Positions 33,796-45,095 are shown, counted from the stretch's first letter. The stretch: 64,000 nucleotides of DNA from Lithodes maja (GCA_037953745.1 JBAKBP010007168.1:1-64000); one strand, 5' to 3'. The notes: generated by a model not told the origin, from the letters alone. A program made the numbers and translations.

Positions 33796-34568
33796 TGTTG
33801 TTGTTGTTGTTGTTCCCTAAGCTGCCTGGCCGAACAGCCCCGAGTCCCTGAGGAAGGCCATGGCCACGATCGGGCTTTCCCACAGAGCTCTCATTGAGTG
33901 TAGGTTGTGTTGTTGGCGTAAGTGGTTGTGTGAAATGCAGTCTTCTATGATGTGTTTAATGGTATGGGGTGCTGTGCTACATCCCGGGCAGGCGTCGACA
34001 ACGGAGTCATCCAGTCTCTGATAGCTCAGGAGAGCTGGATGGTGTCCGCATCTCAGCCTGGCCAGGTGGACTCTGTCCTCGCGAGGGAGGGAGGATTCGG
34101 AAGGATGGATTTCGGGAGGTCGTGCATGCAGCTGCGTGTTGTCTGTGAGTGAGTGGATGGATTGGCGAGAGATATGAGTATGGATGTGCTTCTGGAAGTT
34201 GGTTCGGGGTGGGCAGGGAGGGAGAGAGGACAATAATTGTGTGTGATACCGTGTGCTGGGTGTTGTTTTGATATTTCTTGGTGTCTGTGGATGTGTTGCC
34301 ATGTAGTTTAGTGGGTGGTCTTGGTTCGTGGAGGCTGCTGCCAGGAATTGAGTGCCTCTCATGTCCAGATGGTCTTTGACTTTGAGGATTTTTGTTTCTT
34401 GATGTAGATGATCTGTGGGTGTAGTAGCTGTGCAGCCTGTAATGATCTTCAGGGCTTTGTTTTGAATAGTCTGTAAGGTCTTATGATGTGTTTCAGCTAG
34501 GTTAGAAGCCCAGGCTGGGCTTGCGTATTCCATTACTGATCTGATTACATTACTGATGGTTTTTGGGG
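33784..34568 (-). mobile_element. 5'-truncated LINE with CAA tail, inserted in gypsy A
   Basis: An 11-bp duplication (GGTTTTTGGGG at 33784-33794 and 34558-34568) brackets a 763-bp minus-strand insert ending in (CAA)n at about 33795-33815. The frame 34533-33817 (238 codons) starts within the post-RT region: VMEYASPAW, then KTLQTIQNKALKIITG, then LARLRCGHHPALL with CPGC and HIIEDC near its end, the Cys/His-rich C-terminus of I/jockey-type LINEs. RT is absent because of 5' truncation. No stop interrupts the remaining frame, so insertion was recent relative to other LINE remnants. Confidence 0.85.
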
Positions 34569-35249
34569 TTTTCTTGGGTGGTGTTGCAGGCTGGGAAAAT
34601 ATATGGAGGCAATGTGCAATATTGGTTTAGGTAAGGTGCGTGATGGAGGTGTGTGAGAAAGAGGGGGTGTGTGTGTTGTGTGGCTTGGGTCTTTAGTGTA
34701 AGAACGGGGTGTTGTTTTTAAATAACTGTCTTCAAATCTGATGGGTCTGTTGATGATTCTACCTTTGGAGGTTCTGGTGGGAAGGTAGATGTTTGTAGTG
34801 GGACTTGAGTCGCTCGACGATGTTTTATATTGAGGGGAAGAACGCTTTACAGGTGGAGAACATTTAGTGGGGGTGAGGTAGGGGGTTATTTGAGAGGTAG
34901 ATGCGTGTGGAGGTTTTTGTCGAGTGAGGGTGGTAGGCGGAATGGGAGAGGATTGGGTGGGGGTATGTATGGGGGTTCTCTCAGGGGCGACTTTGTGGGG
35001 GGATTCAAGTGGGGGTGTGGAGGTCGGGTACGTCAGTTTGGAGGGGCTTTGGTTAGGAGTTAGTTGTGTGTTAGACGTGGTGTGTGAGGAGGGGTTGGTC
35101 GTTGGCATAGGGTACTTTTTAGGGGGGTTGGTTGGTTGGGGGTTTGATGAGATGATGAGGTTGGTTGATGCGTGGGTGGGGTCGCAGGGATAGTTACTTA
35201 CTTGTTACTTGGTGTGGAGTTTCTCAGCCGCGCTCCGTCACTAGATGTG
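34569..35249 (-). CDS. Proline/threonine/serine-rich 3' region of gypsy A
   Basis: Frame 35108-34545 (187 codons; its last codons overlap the LINE insertion) is dominated by Pro, Thr and Ser (TPPLESPHKVAPERTPIH) and contains TRTSKGRIINRPIRFEDSYL, which resembles the basic tails found after gypsy integrases. It was probably joined to the integrase tail before the L2-type LINE inserted at about 35250-36865. No fold can be named, and it could be a tail or a separate small protein. Confidence 0.45.
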
Positions 35250-36865
35250 ACGCTCGTCGCAGCTGCCCTTTAAACCATCTAGCACTTGTAGTCTTGTCTC
35301 ACAGTGCCATCTTCTAAGTCATAACACTTCCTGAACAAATGTGTTTTTAGTGACTTCTTAAAGGCCTTTATGTTCGCACACCTTTTCACATTAACTGGTA
35401 GATTATTATAAAGTCTCGGTGCACTCTTTTCGAAGGCCCTAAATCCAAATTCATGATTGCACCGTGGCTCATTCAATTGATGCAGCACGTTGCCATGTCT
35501 CAGCATCATATCAGTGCCAACATTGAAGTCTTCCAATAAGTCTCGCACATATTCCGGCTTTCCAAAGTTCAAAGCTTGATACACTATAACACACAGTTTG
35601 AATATGATCCTCGCTTTCACCGGCAGCCAATGCAGGTCAATTAATGCCGGCGTTATACTCGCACGGAATGGTAAACTCTTTATTAATCTTGCTGCTCTAT
35701 TCATTATAAGTTGTAGTTTTCGTAGCAAGTAATTTGGTAGTCGATAATATAGAGAATTACAATAGTCTAATTTACTAATTACATGATTGTGGATCAACAT
35801 TTTGGTTGTATTAATATCCAGATATTTTCTCACAAAAGCAATATTCCTCAGATGATAGGCAGAGATTCGCACTGTTTGATTAATCTGGTTTTTAAATGAC
35901 AGTTCACTATCAACCAAAACTCCCAAATCCTTCACCACACTACTCACAGTCATCACACTATCATTGATATTGAGGCTTTGCACGCCCAGTCTCTCAAGGT
36001 TCACCCGTCTGCCTACTAATAGGCATTCAGTTTTATTTTCATTTAATTTCAGTTGCTTTGACTCCATCCACTTCCCAATGTCTTTTAGTAAACCACTAAT
36101 CTTCTCCTCAACATTCACCACGTCACTTAGTGCCAGATAGAATTGGGTGTCATCCGCAAACAGTTTGAATTTCACTCCATGTTTCATTAATATGCTAGAT
36201 AGTGCAATTGTATATATACAGAATAGAATTGGTCCAAGAACACTCCCTTGAGGGACGCCCCTCTCTAGATGCTTCATCTCTGAGAATTTATTACTTATTT
36301 GCACACAATAAGTTCTGTTAGTAAGGTAACTTTGAAGGTATTCCAGCGCATTACCATCAATACCAATAGCTTTACAGTCTTCTATTAGTAAGCTATGCAC
36401 CACTGTATCGAACGCAGCACTCAAGTCCAACAAAATTAAGATTCCACACTTCGCGTTGTCCATTTGCACGAGTAAATCATTAATCACAGAGCACATCGTG
36501 GTTTCCGTAGAGTAAAGTCTTCTATATGCGGACTGGTTGTCTGGGAGAGCCTTCACTAAACTCAAGTGATCCCATAACTGACCCAGAATTACATTTTCAG
36601 TAATTTTTGATAGAAATGTTAAATTGGAAACAGGCCTAAAAGAGCTCAAGCATTGAGAATCAAGGCTCCCTTTAATAATAGGCTTCACAATCGCATTCTT
36701 TTCAGACGATGGAAATACATTATTTGCAATGCTACAGTTTATTATGTCAACATATATGTCCAGAAAACTGTTAAAATTGTTACTGTGCACTATTTCACGT
36801 ATCGGTATAGGATCATTACTACAATGGGTAAGTTTTGCTTTCGTAACTATGGATTTAATGGAGGG
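35250..36865 (-). mobile_element. L2/CR1-type LINE copy inserted in gypsy A
   Basis: The conserved RT sequence begins as far up as about 36860 (SIKSIVTKAKL...SNDPIPI, the KxxxxxCSxDPIP block of L2-like RTs). The 3' untranslated part runs to about 35250. Both sides are gypsy A C-rich sequence. The copy is 5'-truncated and exact ends and target duplication could not be fixed by eye. Confidence 0.75.
35279..36790 (-). CDS. L2/CR1-type LINE reverse transcriptase
   Basis: 503 codons without a stop. Motifs in order: FRPVSNL near residue 46, LDLSAAFDTV near 120, GVPQGSVLGPILF near 177, catalytic FADDTQFYLAL near 211, KDLGVLVDSELSF near 292, LDYCNSLYY near 345, LHWLPVKARI near 393 and a C-terminal PRLYNNLPVNV block. 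This is the standard CR1/L2 order. The endonuclease domain is missing from the 5' side. The frame opens upstream of the first ATG. An undamaged RT frame suggests a young insertion. Confidence 0.88.
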   Translation of the reverse strand: MHSNNFNSFLDIYVDIINCSIANNVFPSSEKNAIVKPIIKGSLDSQCLSSFRPVSNLTFLSKITENVILGQLWDHLSLVKALPDNQSAYRRLYSTETTMCSVINDLLVQMDNAKCGILILLDLSAAFDTVVHSLLIEDCKAIGIDGNALEYLQSYLTNRTYCVQISNKFSEMKHLERGVPQGSVLGPILFCIYTIALSSILMKHGVKFKLFADDTQFYLALSDVVNVEEKISGLLKDIGKWMESKQLKLNENKTECLLVGRRVNLERLGVQSLNINDSVMTVSSVVKDLGVLVDSELSFKNQINQTVRISAYHLRNIAFVRKYLDINTTKMLIHNHVISKLDYCNSLYYRLPNYLLRKLQLIMNRAARLIKSLPFRASITPALIDLHWLPVKARIIFKLCVIVYQALNFGKPEYVRDLLEDFNVGTDMMLRHGNVLHQLNEPRCNHEFGFRAFEKSAPRLYNNLPVNVKRCANIKAFKKSLKTHLFRKCYDLEDGTVRQDYKC

Positions 36866-37031
36866 GAAAGGGGTGGATGCGGGGGGGGGGGCTAGACAGG
36901 TGGGTAGGGAGTGGAGGTTTAATTGGGAGGGTTGGGGGTAGGAAAATGTGTTTGGTGTGTTCTTTGGTGGGGTTGGTGATTTGATGGTGGTGGAAATAGG
37001 CGGTTTTGTGGGAGTTTGGTGGGGGGTAGAT
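36866..37031 (-). other. Gypsy A C-rich segment after the pol stop
   Basis: On the minus strand it is proline-codon-rich, like the segments on the far side of the L2-type LINE. A G run at 36882-36892 is a likely frameshift or sequencing-error point. Confidence 0.4.
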
Positions 37032-40000
37032 CTAGCAGGTCATTCGGGGTGATGAGGTGGGGGTTGAGAGGGGATGAGGTTGAAGGGGAAGGTATGTTCT
37101 TTCGTGGGAGGGTGGGGTGGTTATTTTTGGAATATAGTTAGAGGAGTTATGGTGTTTACTTGTGATTATTCGTCTTCTTTCCCTTTGTGGAGGAGAATTC
37201 GACAAAGAAGAAGAGGAGGAGGAGGATAGTGGTCTGGCAGCCCTACGGAAGTTGGTTAGCAGGGTGTGTTTTCTGGAGGTTTTAAAAGGTTTTAGTCGTG
37301 GGCGTAAGTTGTAGCGTGAGGTTACTGAGGTAGATTGTGTGGTGCGGTTGGGTGTGTACTTGGTTTTAGGTGGGGGTGGTGGTTTTCTTACTGTGGTGCC
37401 TGGTGGAGGTACGTCAGGGCTAGGCGGGAGGGTTTCCGTTGTGGTCGGGGTTGTGGGTGGAGGTTTTCGTACTTGGATAAGTTGGGGAGGTACTTGACTA
37501 TCAGAAGTGAAGGAATGGGTCATGGTGGAGGAAGGTGTGATAGTGGGGGTTTGGGGTTTGTGGAGGTTAGTTTGGGGGGTATGTTGAGGAATGATCGGCC
37601 GGTTCGGTGCTGGAGGGTTTAGGCCCTTAGGGGTTTGTAGGGGAACATTCATAGCCTGAGTGGGAGGGGTAGTAGGGGTGTTCAATTCAGGGTCGGACGT
37701 GTGGGGTGGGGTAATGTCTTGTGGTTTTAGAGGTTTAAAAGCTCGGACGAATCTAGTTCGGAACGTGCGAGTCACGCCGTGATAATCAATGGTGACTTGA
37801 TAGGCATTTGGGACTTGTATGATGGTGTAGGGGCCGACATAGCGAGGGCCTAATTTGTTAGTGACAGGGAGGTTGGCTACCATTACGGTGTCATGGATGG
37901 CGAAAGGGTTTTTATCATCGGGGTTATCAGTTTTGGTGTCTTGACAGGTTTGGGCGGTATGGAGGGTGTTTTGCAGATGTTGCAATGGGTCAATTGTGGA
38001 GGTGTTGGAGGGGAGGTGAGCGTGATGGTGGAACGGCAGTAACAGGGGGGGTACGCCGTAAACACGTTCATGAGGGGAAATACCGTCTTCTCGGGGACAG
38101 GTGTTCATGCCCCATTGTATCATCTTTATCTGTGATGGCCAGTCTGAGGTGTTAAGAGCAATCATTTTGGTACGTAACTGGTTGTTGATGGTGCGATGGC
38201 TGCGTTCGCATATAGCATTTCCTTGAGGCCAGTACGGGGATGAGTGTTTGATCTTAATACCGCATTGTTGGGTGAACTGGTGCCAAACGTGTCCACTAAA
38301 TTCGGGGGCATTGTCGGATAGAAGAGCAAGGGGAAGGCCGAATATAGGGAACACTTCTGTGGCAAGCAGTGTGGCGACGGTGGTGGCTGTGTGGTCTTTA
38401 ACTGGGCAGGCTATTAAATTTTTTGAATATACGTCAACAAATGTGACGATATAGCGGTTGCCAGCGTAAGAAGGAAACGGGCCCATGATGTCGAGGGATA
38501 GGACTTGGAACGGTTTGTTGGCAGAAATGGTACCAGCTGGGCCCGGGGTGCGTGATCTATCCTTCCCCAATAAACAAGGTTTGCAGGATTCTGTCACGCA
38601 TTGTGCAATCTTGGAGGGGTTGGGGGTCCAGTACTGATCCGTGAAGATTTTTAACATCTTCTTTTGTCCAAGGTGTATGCCGTTTCCCTCGTGGATGGCA
38701 ATCATGTAGTCGTGGGCAATGGTGGGGTCTAGGACTATGTGACCGGAGTCTGTGGCAAGTTGATCTCCCCAGCGAGTCAGTTTCCTGAAGACATTTAACG
38801 GTATCCAGGGTGGTCTGATTCTTGTTTCCCAAGATTGAATTAGTGAGGGTGCTGGGGGGGAATTATGTTGGTGGATGGGGGTAAATAAGAGCTCAGTGTT
38901 TTGTAAGGCGGCTAGGTTGGTGGGGGGGTCTTTCGGTACTGGCAAACGTGACAGGGCGTCTGCATTGGTGTGAAGTTTACCTGGACGATACTGTATTGTA
39001 AAATCGTAGTCCTCTAGTGTCTCCCTCCAGCGAACCAAGATGGCTGAGTTGGTTTCGCACTTACGCAACCATTGCAAAGATTGATGGTCGGTTATTATAC
39101 CGAGTTTTGCGCCCAACACAAATGACCTGAAGTGGTTGAGTGCCCAAATGATCCCTAAGCACTCTCTCTTGGTGGCTGCATAATTCTGTTGGGCTTGGTT
39201 GAGTGTGGAGCTGGCATACGCTATCACATGTTCCTCTCCGTCTCTTACTTGAGCTAAAACTGCACCAATGGCGTACAGAGATACGTCGGTATAAAGACGG
39301 AAAGGTTTATGGTAATCAGGGAAAGCGACAATAGGGGCTTGGATCAGCTTTTGTTTCAAAGTGTTAAAAGCGAGGTCTCTTTCAGGTGTCCAGGTGAATG
39401 TGGTGTCCTTGTGGGTGAGTTGGTGGAGGGGTCGGGCTATTGCGGCAAAGTGTGGGACGAAACGTCTGTAGTATGTGGCTAAACCTAGAAAAGAACGTAC
39501 TCCTTTAACGGTGGTGGGTGGGGGTTGGTTTTGTATGGCTTGAAGTTTCTTTGGGTCTGGTGCAATACCATGTTCAGATATTACGTGGCCGAGGAAATCT
39601 ACCTTATTTCGTGCAATCTCGCACTTTGAGGGTTTTAATTTCAACCCGGCGGCTCGGATTCTTTGAAGAACTTGTCTCAACCTGAGGAGGTGTTTTTCCC
39701 AGGTTTGTGAGTACACAATAATATCGTCTAGATACGCTAGGCAGGTTTCCCAGGTCAGGCCATGTAATACCGCTTCCATCAAACGGGAGAAAGTGGCGGG
39801 TCCGTTACAGAGTCCAAAAGGTAGGACGTTAAATTCGTAGTGGTGGCCACCACTAGTGGAAAATGCTGTTTTTTCTTAGTCCTCTGCCTTGATAGGCACT
39901 TGCCAATACCCTGCTTGCAAGTCGAGGGTAGTGAACCATCTGGATCCGTATAGGGAGTCAAGGGAATCGTCTATCCTGGGTAATGGCATAGCGTCCTTAA

Positions 40001-40672
40001 TGGTTACGTCATTCAATCTCCTGTAATCGACGCAAAAACGGGTTGACCCATCTTTCTTTTTTACTAGGACAACAGGGGAAGACCAGGGCTAATGGATGGG
40101 GTAGCAATTCCGGCCTCTAACATCTCTTGGACTTGGCGTTCCTCTTCCTGGCGTTGTATGGGATTTTTTCTACGGGATGGTTGTCTTATGGGGGGGCCTG
40201 TGGTGTTAATGATGTGTTGTTCAACATCGGTCTGTCCGATTTCAGTGGGTTGTTGGGCAAACACGTCACTGAACTCTAGCAATAGTTCGTACATGCTGTG
40301 TTTTTGGTGGTCGGATAATGTGTCAGGGAGAGGGGGCAATTTGAGGCTGGTAGGGGTGTCATTGGAATCTATGGGGAGGTCATCAAAAGTTTCGAGGTCT
40401 CCTATGATGAGGCCTTTTGGTAATGTCAGGGATTCTTCAGAGATATTTGCCACGAGAATGTGGTTGATGCGAGCAGACATGATGGCGGGTTGTAAGAGGC
40501 AACGATTGGGGTTGGTGGACGTGGTAGTGGGGGAAAATATCATGTGAGTTTGGGGTATGGGTCGAAGGTTAACCCATTTTTGATGGCGGGGGGGAATTTG
40601 CCATTTATCTTGAACTACAGCTGGGCTAATGATGGTGGGGGATCGACTGGTGAGCAGGTGCTCGGTACGCAT
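37032..40672 (-). pseudogene. Gypsy A pol: RT, RNase H, integrase (frameshift and stop)
   Basis: From high to low coordinates: the pre-RT region (FSDVFAQQPTEIG near 40265), a single-base frame loss near 40085 at the RT start (VLVKKKDG lies in the next frame), a TAA at 39876-39878 between AED and EKTAF, then a 916-codon open frame from 39782. That frame has YLDDIIVYS near residue 17, RNase H LYTDVS near 161 and TDHQSL near 230. The integrase has a His/Cys zinc region near 355-395 (CVTESCKPC), the DDE triad at LDIMGPF ~429, SDNAPEF ~488 and ICERSH ~524 with exact D-35-E spacing, and a GPY module near 650. The tail is Pro/Ser-rich, ending at 37032. Standard Ty3/gypsy order (RT-RH-IN). It encodes replication and insertion enzymes but this copy is inactive. 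Confidence 0.88.
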
Positions 40673-41397
40673 AAGGGGGGGGGGGGGGGGGGATCACTTT
40701 GGTGGGGGTCACGCGTGAGGGGGGGATTAACGGCGCTTGTGGGAGGATCAGCGTGGTGAGGTGTGAGTGATTTAGAAAACGGAATTTGTTGGTGGGACTG
40801 CGGAGGGTTGGTGGGGGAAGAGTGAGGTATAGAACATGGGTTATTGGTGGAGGACTGATGTACTGATTTGTGGTTGTTAAAAGGACGAATTTGGGGAGTT
40901 TTGTCGGTGGCAGTGACGGTTTGTTTAGAGGTTATATGGGATTGGTGGTTTTGTCTGTCATGAGAGGGCGAGTCAAGTGTGGGGTTTTGAAGTTTTCTAG
41001 GGGTGTGAATTGTGTGGGGGTGGAAGGGAGCTACTGACGGAAAACTGTCACAAGGGGAATTTTGTTGGTGGGGGAATAGCTGAGCATTTCTGGGGGCATG
41101 GGGAAAACATTGTTGGGTACATAGGTCGGCATTTTCCCTGGAAACACGTGTACATAAATATTTGGTAGAATGGTTTTTACATACATCAGAGTCTGCCCTG
41201 GAAACATGGGAGGATTGATCCTGGACAGAGTTAGGAGAAATGGGGGGATTACCGAGAGGGAGTTGCTTGGACTTGTCTTCTTTCGTTTGTTGAGGCATTT
41301 TTTCAACGAAATGAGTGATATTTTGAGAGAGCTCGGGGCAAGGGGAGGGGTTAGGAGTTACCTTAGTGCTAGCTGCAACTTGATAATCCTGACTCAA
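40615..41397 (-). pseudogene. Gypsy A protease-RT linker
   Basis: A 260-codon Pro/Ser/His-rich frame (SQDYQVAASTKV at its start) follows the protease in another frame and ends inside a G/C homopolymer at 40675-40692, after which the RT frame begins. The long homopolymer is the likely cause of the frame change. No domain is recognised, and the low complexity suggests a spacer. Confidence 0.5.
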
Positions 41398-41870
41398 AGT
41401 TTGTTGAGGGGGGAGGTGTTTTTTCTTTTTGTGAATAGGTTTTTGCGTGATTGGTTTGTTAGAGACTTTGGGTTGGATTTTGTTTTGAATGAGATCAGCC
41501 TCTGGCCGCAGTCAACCTGGGCCTGGAGTTTTTGAAGGAGGTCAAGTCCAAGGAAACCATCGTAATGTTTACAGTGGGAGGAAAATACGGTGAACGGGTG
41601 ATAACAACGAGCATGGGGGGCAGGAGTAGTTACTGACAGAGGCAAAGTGTCTCCTAGGAGATTTAAGTAGGTATCAGCAGCTGAGATTAGTTCTGATTTG
41701 GTAGGTAACAAGGGGCCAAATAGTCGGTGGTGTTGATCATAATAAGACTTGAACAAACATGACTTGGCAGCTCCCGTGTCGATTAACAAGCGGACAGGAA
41801 TGTCCTTGATTTTGGCCATGTAGTAAATGGGGGCAGTGCGGTCAGTTATGGCATACCCCGCCGAAGCCAT
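41394..41870 (-). CDS. Gypsy A aspartic protease
   Basis: 158 codons. The active-site motif RLLIDTGAAKS lies near residue 28, and the second conserved block FLGLDLLQKL near 104 corresponds to the hydrophobic-hydrophobic-G motif of retropepsins. It starts MASAGYAITD after a stop at 41888 in the preceding frame. The enzyme cleaves gag-pol polyprotein as a homodimer. It overlaps the next frame by a few bases. Confidence 0.8.
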   Translation of the reverse strand: MASAGYAITDRTAPIYYMAKIKDIPVRLLIDTGAAKSCLFKSYYDQHHRLFGPLLPTKSELISAADTYLNLLGDTLPLSVTTPAPHARCYHPFTVFSSHCKHYDGFLGLDLLQKLQAQVDCGQRLISFKTKSNPKSLTNQSRKNLFTKRKNTSPLNKL

Positions 41871-41887
41871 CGTGGGCGGGGGGTACT

Positions 41888-42274
41888 TTAAAAATCCTGG
41901 GAGTCGGTATCTACCTCCTCCAGGGTTTCCTCGGTATCGTCTGAGGTCATGATAGGGGCTATTTCTCCGGTGTGCATTTCCTCCATTTCTTCCTCTTGTC
42001 CCAACTCCTCTTCATTTACAGAAATGCGAGGAGTAAAGGGGCGAGGTTTGGCAGAGTCACAAATTTGATGGAGGGCACACTGAGCACTACAGGCAGGGAA
42101 ATCATAGGTGTTGATAATTACTAATGTATGGTTTTTTACTTTGGTAGGTGTTGTAGGTTTTGTTCCGGTTGAAGATTCTGCGTGGCTGGGTAGGTTGGAA
42201 CCGGGGCCTACTGGGTTGGGGCTTGCCGGAAGGGTAGGTCGGTCTGTTGTGGAAGGATGAGGATGGGTAGGCAT
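41888..42274 (-). CDS. Gypsy A second gag-region ORF, Cys/His cluster and acidic tail
   Basis: About 128 codons overlapping the end of gag (42102) by ~170 bases in another frame. The middle reads FPACSAQCALHQICDSA, a C-x3-C-x2-H-x2-C cluster that is not the canonical CCHC knuckle. The tail is strongly acidic (NEEELGQEEEMEEMH). It could be reached by frameshifting from gag and act as a nucleocapsid-like part, which is inference. Confidence 0.5.
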   Translation of the reverse strand: MPTHPHPSTTDRPTLPASPNPVGPGSNLPSHAESSTGTKPTTPTKVKNHTLVIINTYDFPACSAQCALHQICDSAKPRPFTPRISVNEEELGQEEEMEEMHTGEIAPIMTSDDTEETLEEVDTDSQDF

Positions 42275-43495
42275 TCTTGGAGTTGAAGGTTTGGGCCTTG
42301 GGGTTTTGGTTGTCGAGGTGCTGCGGGTGCGTTGAAAACCTCTTTATTACAGCGATTTGGGTGGGTGTTTCTGTGCGCACGGCCAAAATACGTCGGATCG
42401 TGATGAGATCTTTTTGATATCCGACGAAATCGTGCACACGGAAATTATATTTTACTGCTGAGGGCAATATTGATACAAGGTTGACCAGAATCTGCTGCTC
42501 TTGCTGGATTCTGGTCAATGTGGGGAAAGACACTTTTATATGTTGGGCGATCTTATTCACTGTGGCATCTAGATCGCCTTCGAATTTAGTGTCTTGGATA
42601 CGGGTGTGGGCCACGAAAACGCCCAACGAAGGCTTAACCTAACAAGTGCGCATGGGGGTAATTGAAAACGTCCCCCTGTGCTGACGTATTTGAGGTGTTT
42701 CCGTCACTAAAATATTCATTGTACCATTAATAGCATTAATAATTATCCATATGCGCCTATTATGGGTTGATTATAAAGGTATTAACTTGAAACAACAATA
42801 AAACGAGTGAAAACAGCGTTTGGATGGTCAAAATCGGAGATATAGCCCGCGAGTTGTATAATGTATGGGTGAGGCAAACTGCTTTCCCGCCAATTTCCCC
42901 CAAGGCCACTGAGACACAGTCGATCGATACTCTCTCTCTCTCTCTTGCACTCGCTTGCCATCAGTGATGACAACACCCTGCTTGCAACTCGCTAATGTTA
43001 GCACGAAAATATACCTCAGAATAAGGGAATAATAGGGAAAATAGGTGATAACTGAAGGAGAGGAGGAAAGTGGGGAAGGAGGGGAGGTAGAGGACTGAGA
43101 TTTTGCATGGCCCAGGGGCCAAAAAAAAAATAAAAAAATAAAAAAATAAAAATATATATTTTTTTTTTTTCGATGTCAAAAGTTGATTTTTTATTTTACT
43201 TACTCTCAAGAGTCTTCCCGCAGTCCGCCGGGGGAACTCTTAAGAGTCTCCCCGCAGCTCCCAGGTTAATGGCTTCTATCACTATTGGGCGAAATTCGTC
43301 CCATGTGAGAGCAGGGTGCACTTGGTAGGCAACCAGGGAAATGGCTTTTCCCAGGTGCGTTAATGTCACGGCTATCTTTTCTGCGTCCGTGGTATAAACT
43401 AGGTCAAGTACGGGTTTCACTATGTCCATGAACGTTTCGATCTCGTAAGTTTCCCCATCATAATGTGGGATGGGGATGTGAGAACGGTGCGCCAT
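42102..43495 (-). pseudogene. Gypsy A gag, interrupted by a T1 element
   Basis: An ATG at 43495-43493 starts MAHRSHIPIPHYDGETYEIE, typical of a small gypsy gag (E-x-F-x-D..., then LTHLGKAISLVAYQVHP). The frame reaches the T1 element at 43269 and resumes at 42633 with GVFVAHTRIQDTKFEGDL, then NLVSILPSAVKYNFRV. The C-terminus is basic and Arg/Pro/Asn-rich (RPRFQPTQPRRIFNRNK) with no CCHC knuckle. Apart from the insertion no stop interrupts it. It would form the capsid. An upstream in-frame extension to 43795 exists but the internal ATG looks more natural. Confidence 0.75.
42634..43269 (+). mobile_element. TTAA-flanked T1 element, copy 6, in gypsy A gag
   Basis: TTAA at 42634-42637 and 43266-43269 with a 628-bp body. 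The gag frame on both sides is in register when the body and one TTAA are disregarded, so the target was a single TTAA. End A is CCTAACAAGTGCGCATGGGG, sharing the AACAAG variant with copy 1. This suggests copies 1 and 6 come from one sublineage. Confidence 0.92.
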
Positions 43496-43825
43496 GATGT
43501 TATCGTGTTCTGGCTGTTCCAAACTTGCAATGCAATGCAACCTTTTATCCGAATCAAGAACCACCGCTGCCGCCAATGTTATGCCCTGTTTTTCTACAGG
43601 ATTAACTTGGGTAATGTGAGTTCTAACTAACTGGGTATAGAAGGCTGCATGCACAAAACAAGGTATGAGGAATAGAGAACACAAAATAAACACACGGTAA
43701 CACGACACACGATCACTTTTATTTAGGGACACACTTCTATATGTTGTTTGATGATGATTAATCTGACGCATAAGAAGATATGAATATTTGTACAAGACAA
43801 TTTATAGAAGTTAAACAAACTAGCA

Positions 43826-44562
43826 TTAACCCGGGAACTGCGGGGAGACTCTTAAGAGTTCCCCCGGCGGACTGCGGGGAGACTCTTATGAGTGAGTGAA
43901 AAAAAAAATCAACTTTTGACATCGAAAAAAAAAAAAAAAAGTGCGCACGGGGGTAATTGAAAACCTCCCCCTGTGCTGACGTATTTGAGGTGTTTCCGTC
44001 ACTAAAATATTCATTGTACCATTAATAGCATTAATAATTATCCATATGCGCCTATTATGGGTTGATTATAAAGGTATTAACCTGAAACAACAATAAAACG
44101 AGTGAAAACAGCGTTTGGATGGTCAAAATCGGAGATATAGCCCGCGAGTTGTATAATGTATGGGTGAGGCAAGCTACCTTCCCGCCAATTTTCCCCAAGG
44201 CCACTGCGACACAGTCGATCGATACTCTCTCTCTCTCTCTTGCACTCGATTGCCATCAGTGATGACAACACCCTGCTTGCAACTCGCTAATGTTAGCACG
44301 AAAATATACCTCAGAATAAGGGAATAATAGGGAAAATAGGTGATAACTGAGGGATAGGAGGAAAGTGGGGAAGGAGGGGAGGTAGAGGACTGAGATTTTG
44401 CATGGCCCAGGGGCCAAACAAAAATAAAAAAATAAAAAAATAATTTTTTTTTTTTTTTTTTTTCGATGTCAAAAGTTGATTTTTAATTTTACTTACTCAG
44501 GAGAGTCTTCCCGCAGTCCGCCGGGGGAACTCTTAAGAGTCTCCCTGCAGCTCCCGGGTTAA
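43826..44562. mobile_element. Composite T1 element with two B ends (fold-back form)
   Basis: TTAA at 43826-43829 and 44559-44562. The left ~105 bp is an inverted B end (CCCGGGAACTGCGGGGAG...) leading to an A run at about 43925-43940. Directly after it a nearly complete plus-oriented T1 begins at GTGCGCACGGGG, lacking the first ~8 bases of end A. The outer ends are thus matching inverted repeats of more than 90 bp. It lies in the leader between the 5' LTR and gag of gypsy A. Confidence 0.8.
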
Positions 44563-45095
44563 TAAGTGAATCTCTACATAGCACTGTAACACTGTAGTAC
44601 TGATAGAGTGAATCTTGGGTCGTATTTGATTGGTCTGGTCCTGGTTATCTTGCATCCGTGAGGTTGGGGGCTAGCGACTGGTTCCGCGGCCATCCAGATG
44701 GTCCATATGTAGAAGTTCTCAAGACGGATCTCTTGGCGATCGTTGCTGGCTACACTCTTATATACCCACTGGTTTATGTGAAGGTTATAAGGTGCACGTA
44801 GATGTCTTTTACGTGGACAGATGCTTCTATATCAATCTGCCACGGAGTCTGCCGGCTCTGGAACTCAATTCTCAGGAACAACACAAGGGCAGAGCTAGAG
44901 GTCAACTTAAGGGGGCCAGCCACTGGTTGGTGTCTATCTTTCAACTGATTTTACTGGGGGCTGGAGCTTGGTTTATAGGCTCGGTTTTGGACCCTGTAGG
45001 CCATAGGGATCTCAAGTTTTTATGGATTTATTTGAGCTCTCAATGGATACAGGAACTAGGTAAGGTGGTGATTACTGTTGTGGCACATGGCTATA
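44563..45095 (-). other. Gypsy A leader between 5' LTR and gag
   Basis: In the element's direction this directly follows the LTR end GGCTCCA. The expected primer-binding site position reads TATAGCCATGTGCCAC, which lacks the usual leading TGG, so the tRNA primer cannot be named. A plus-strand 105-codon frame (44792-45109) is antisense and unsupported. Confidence 0.5.
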
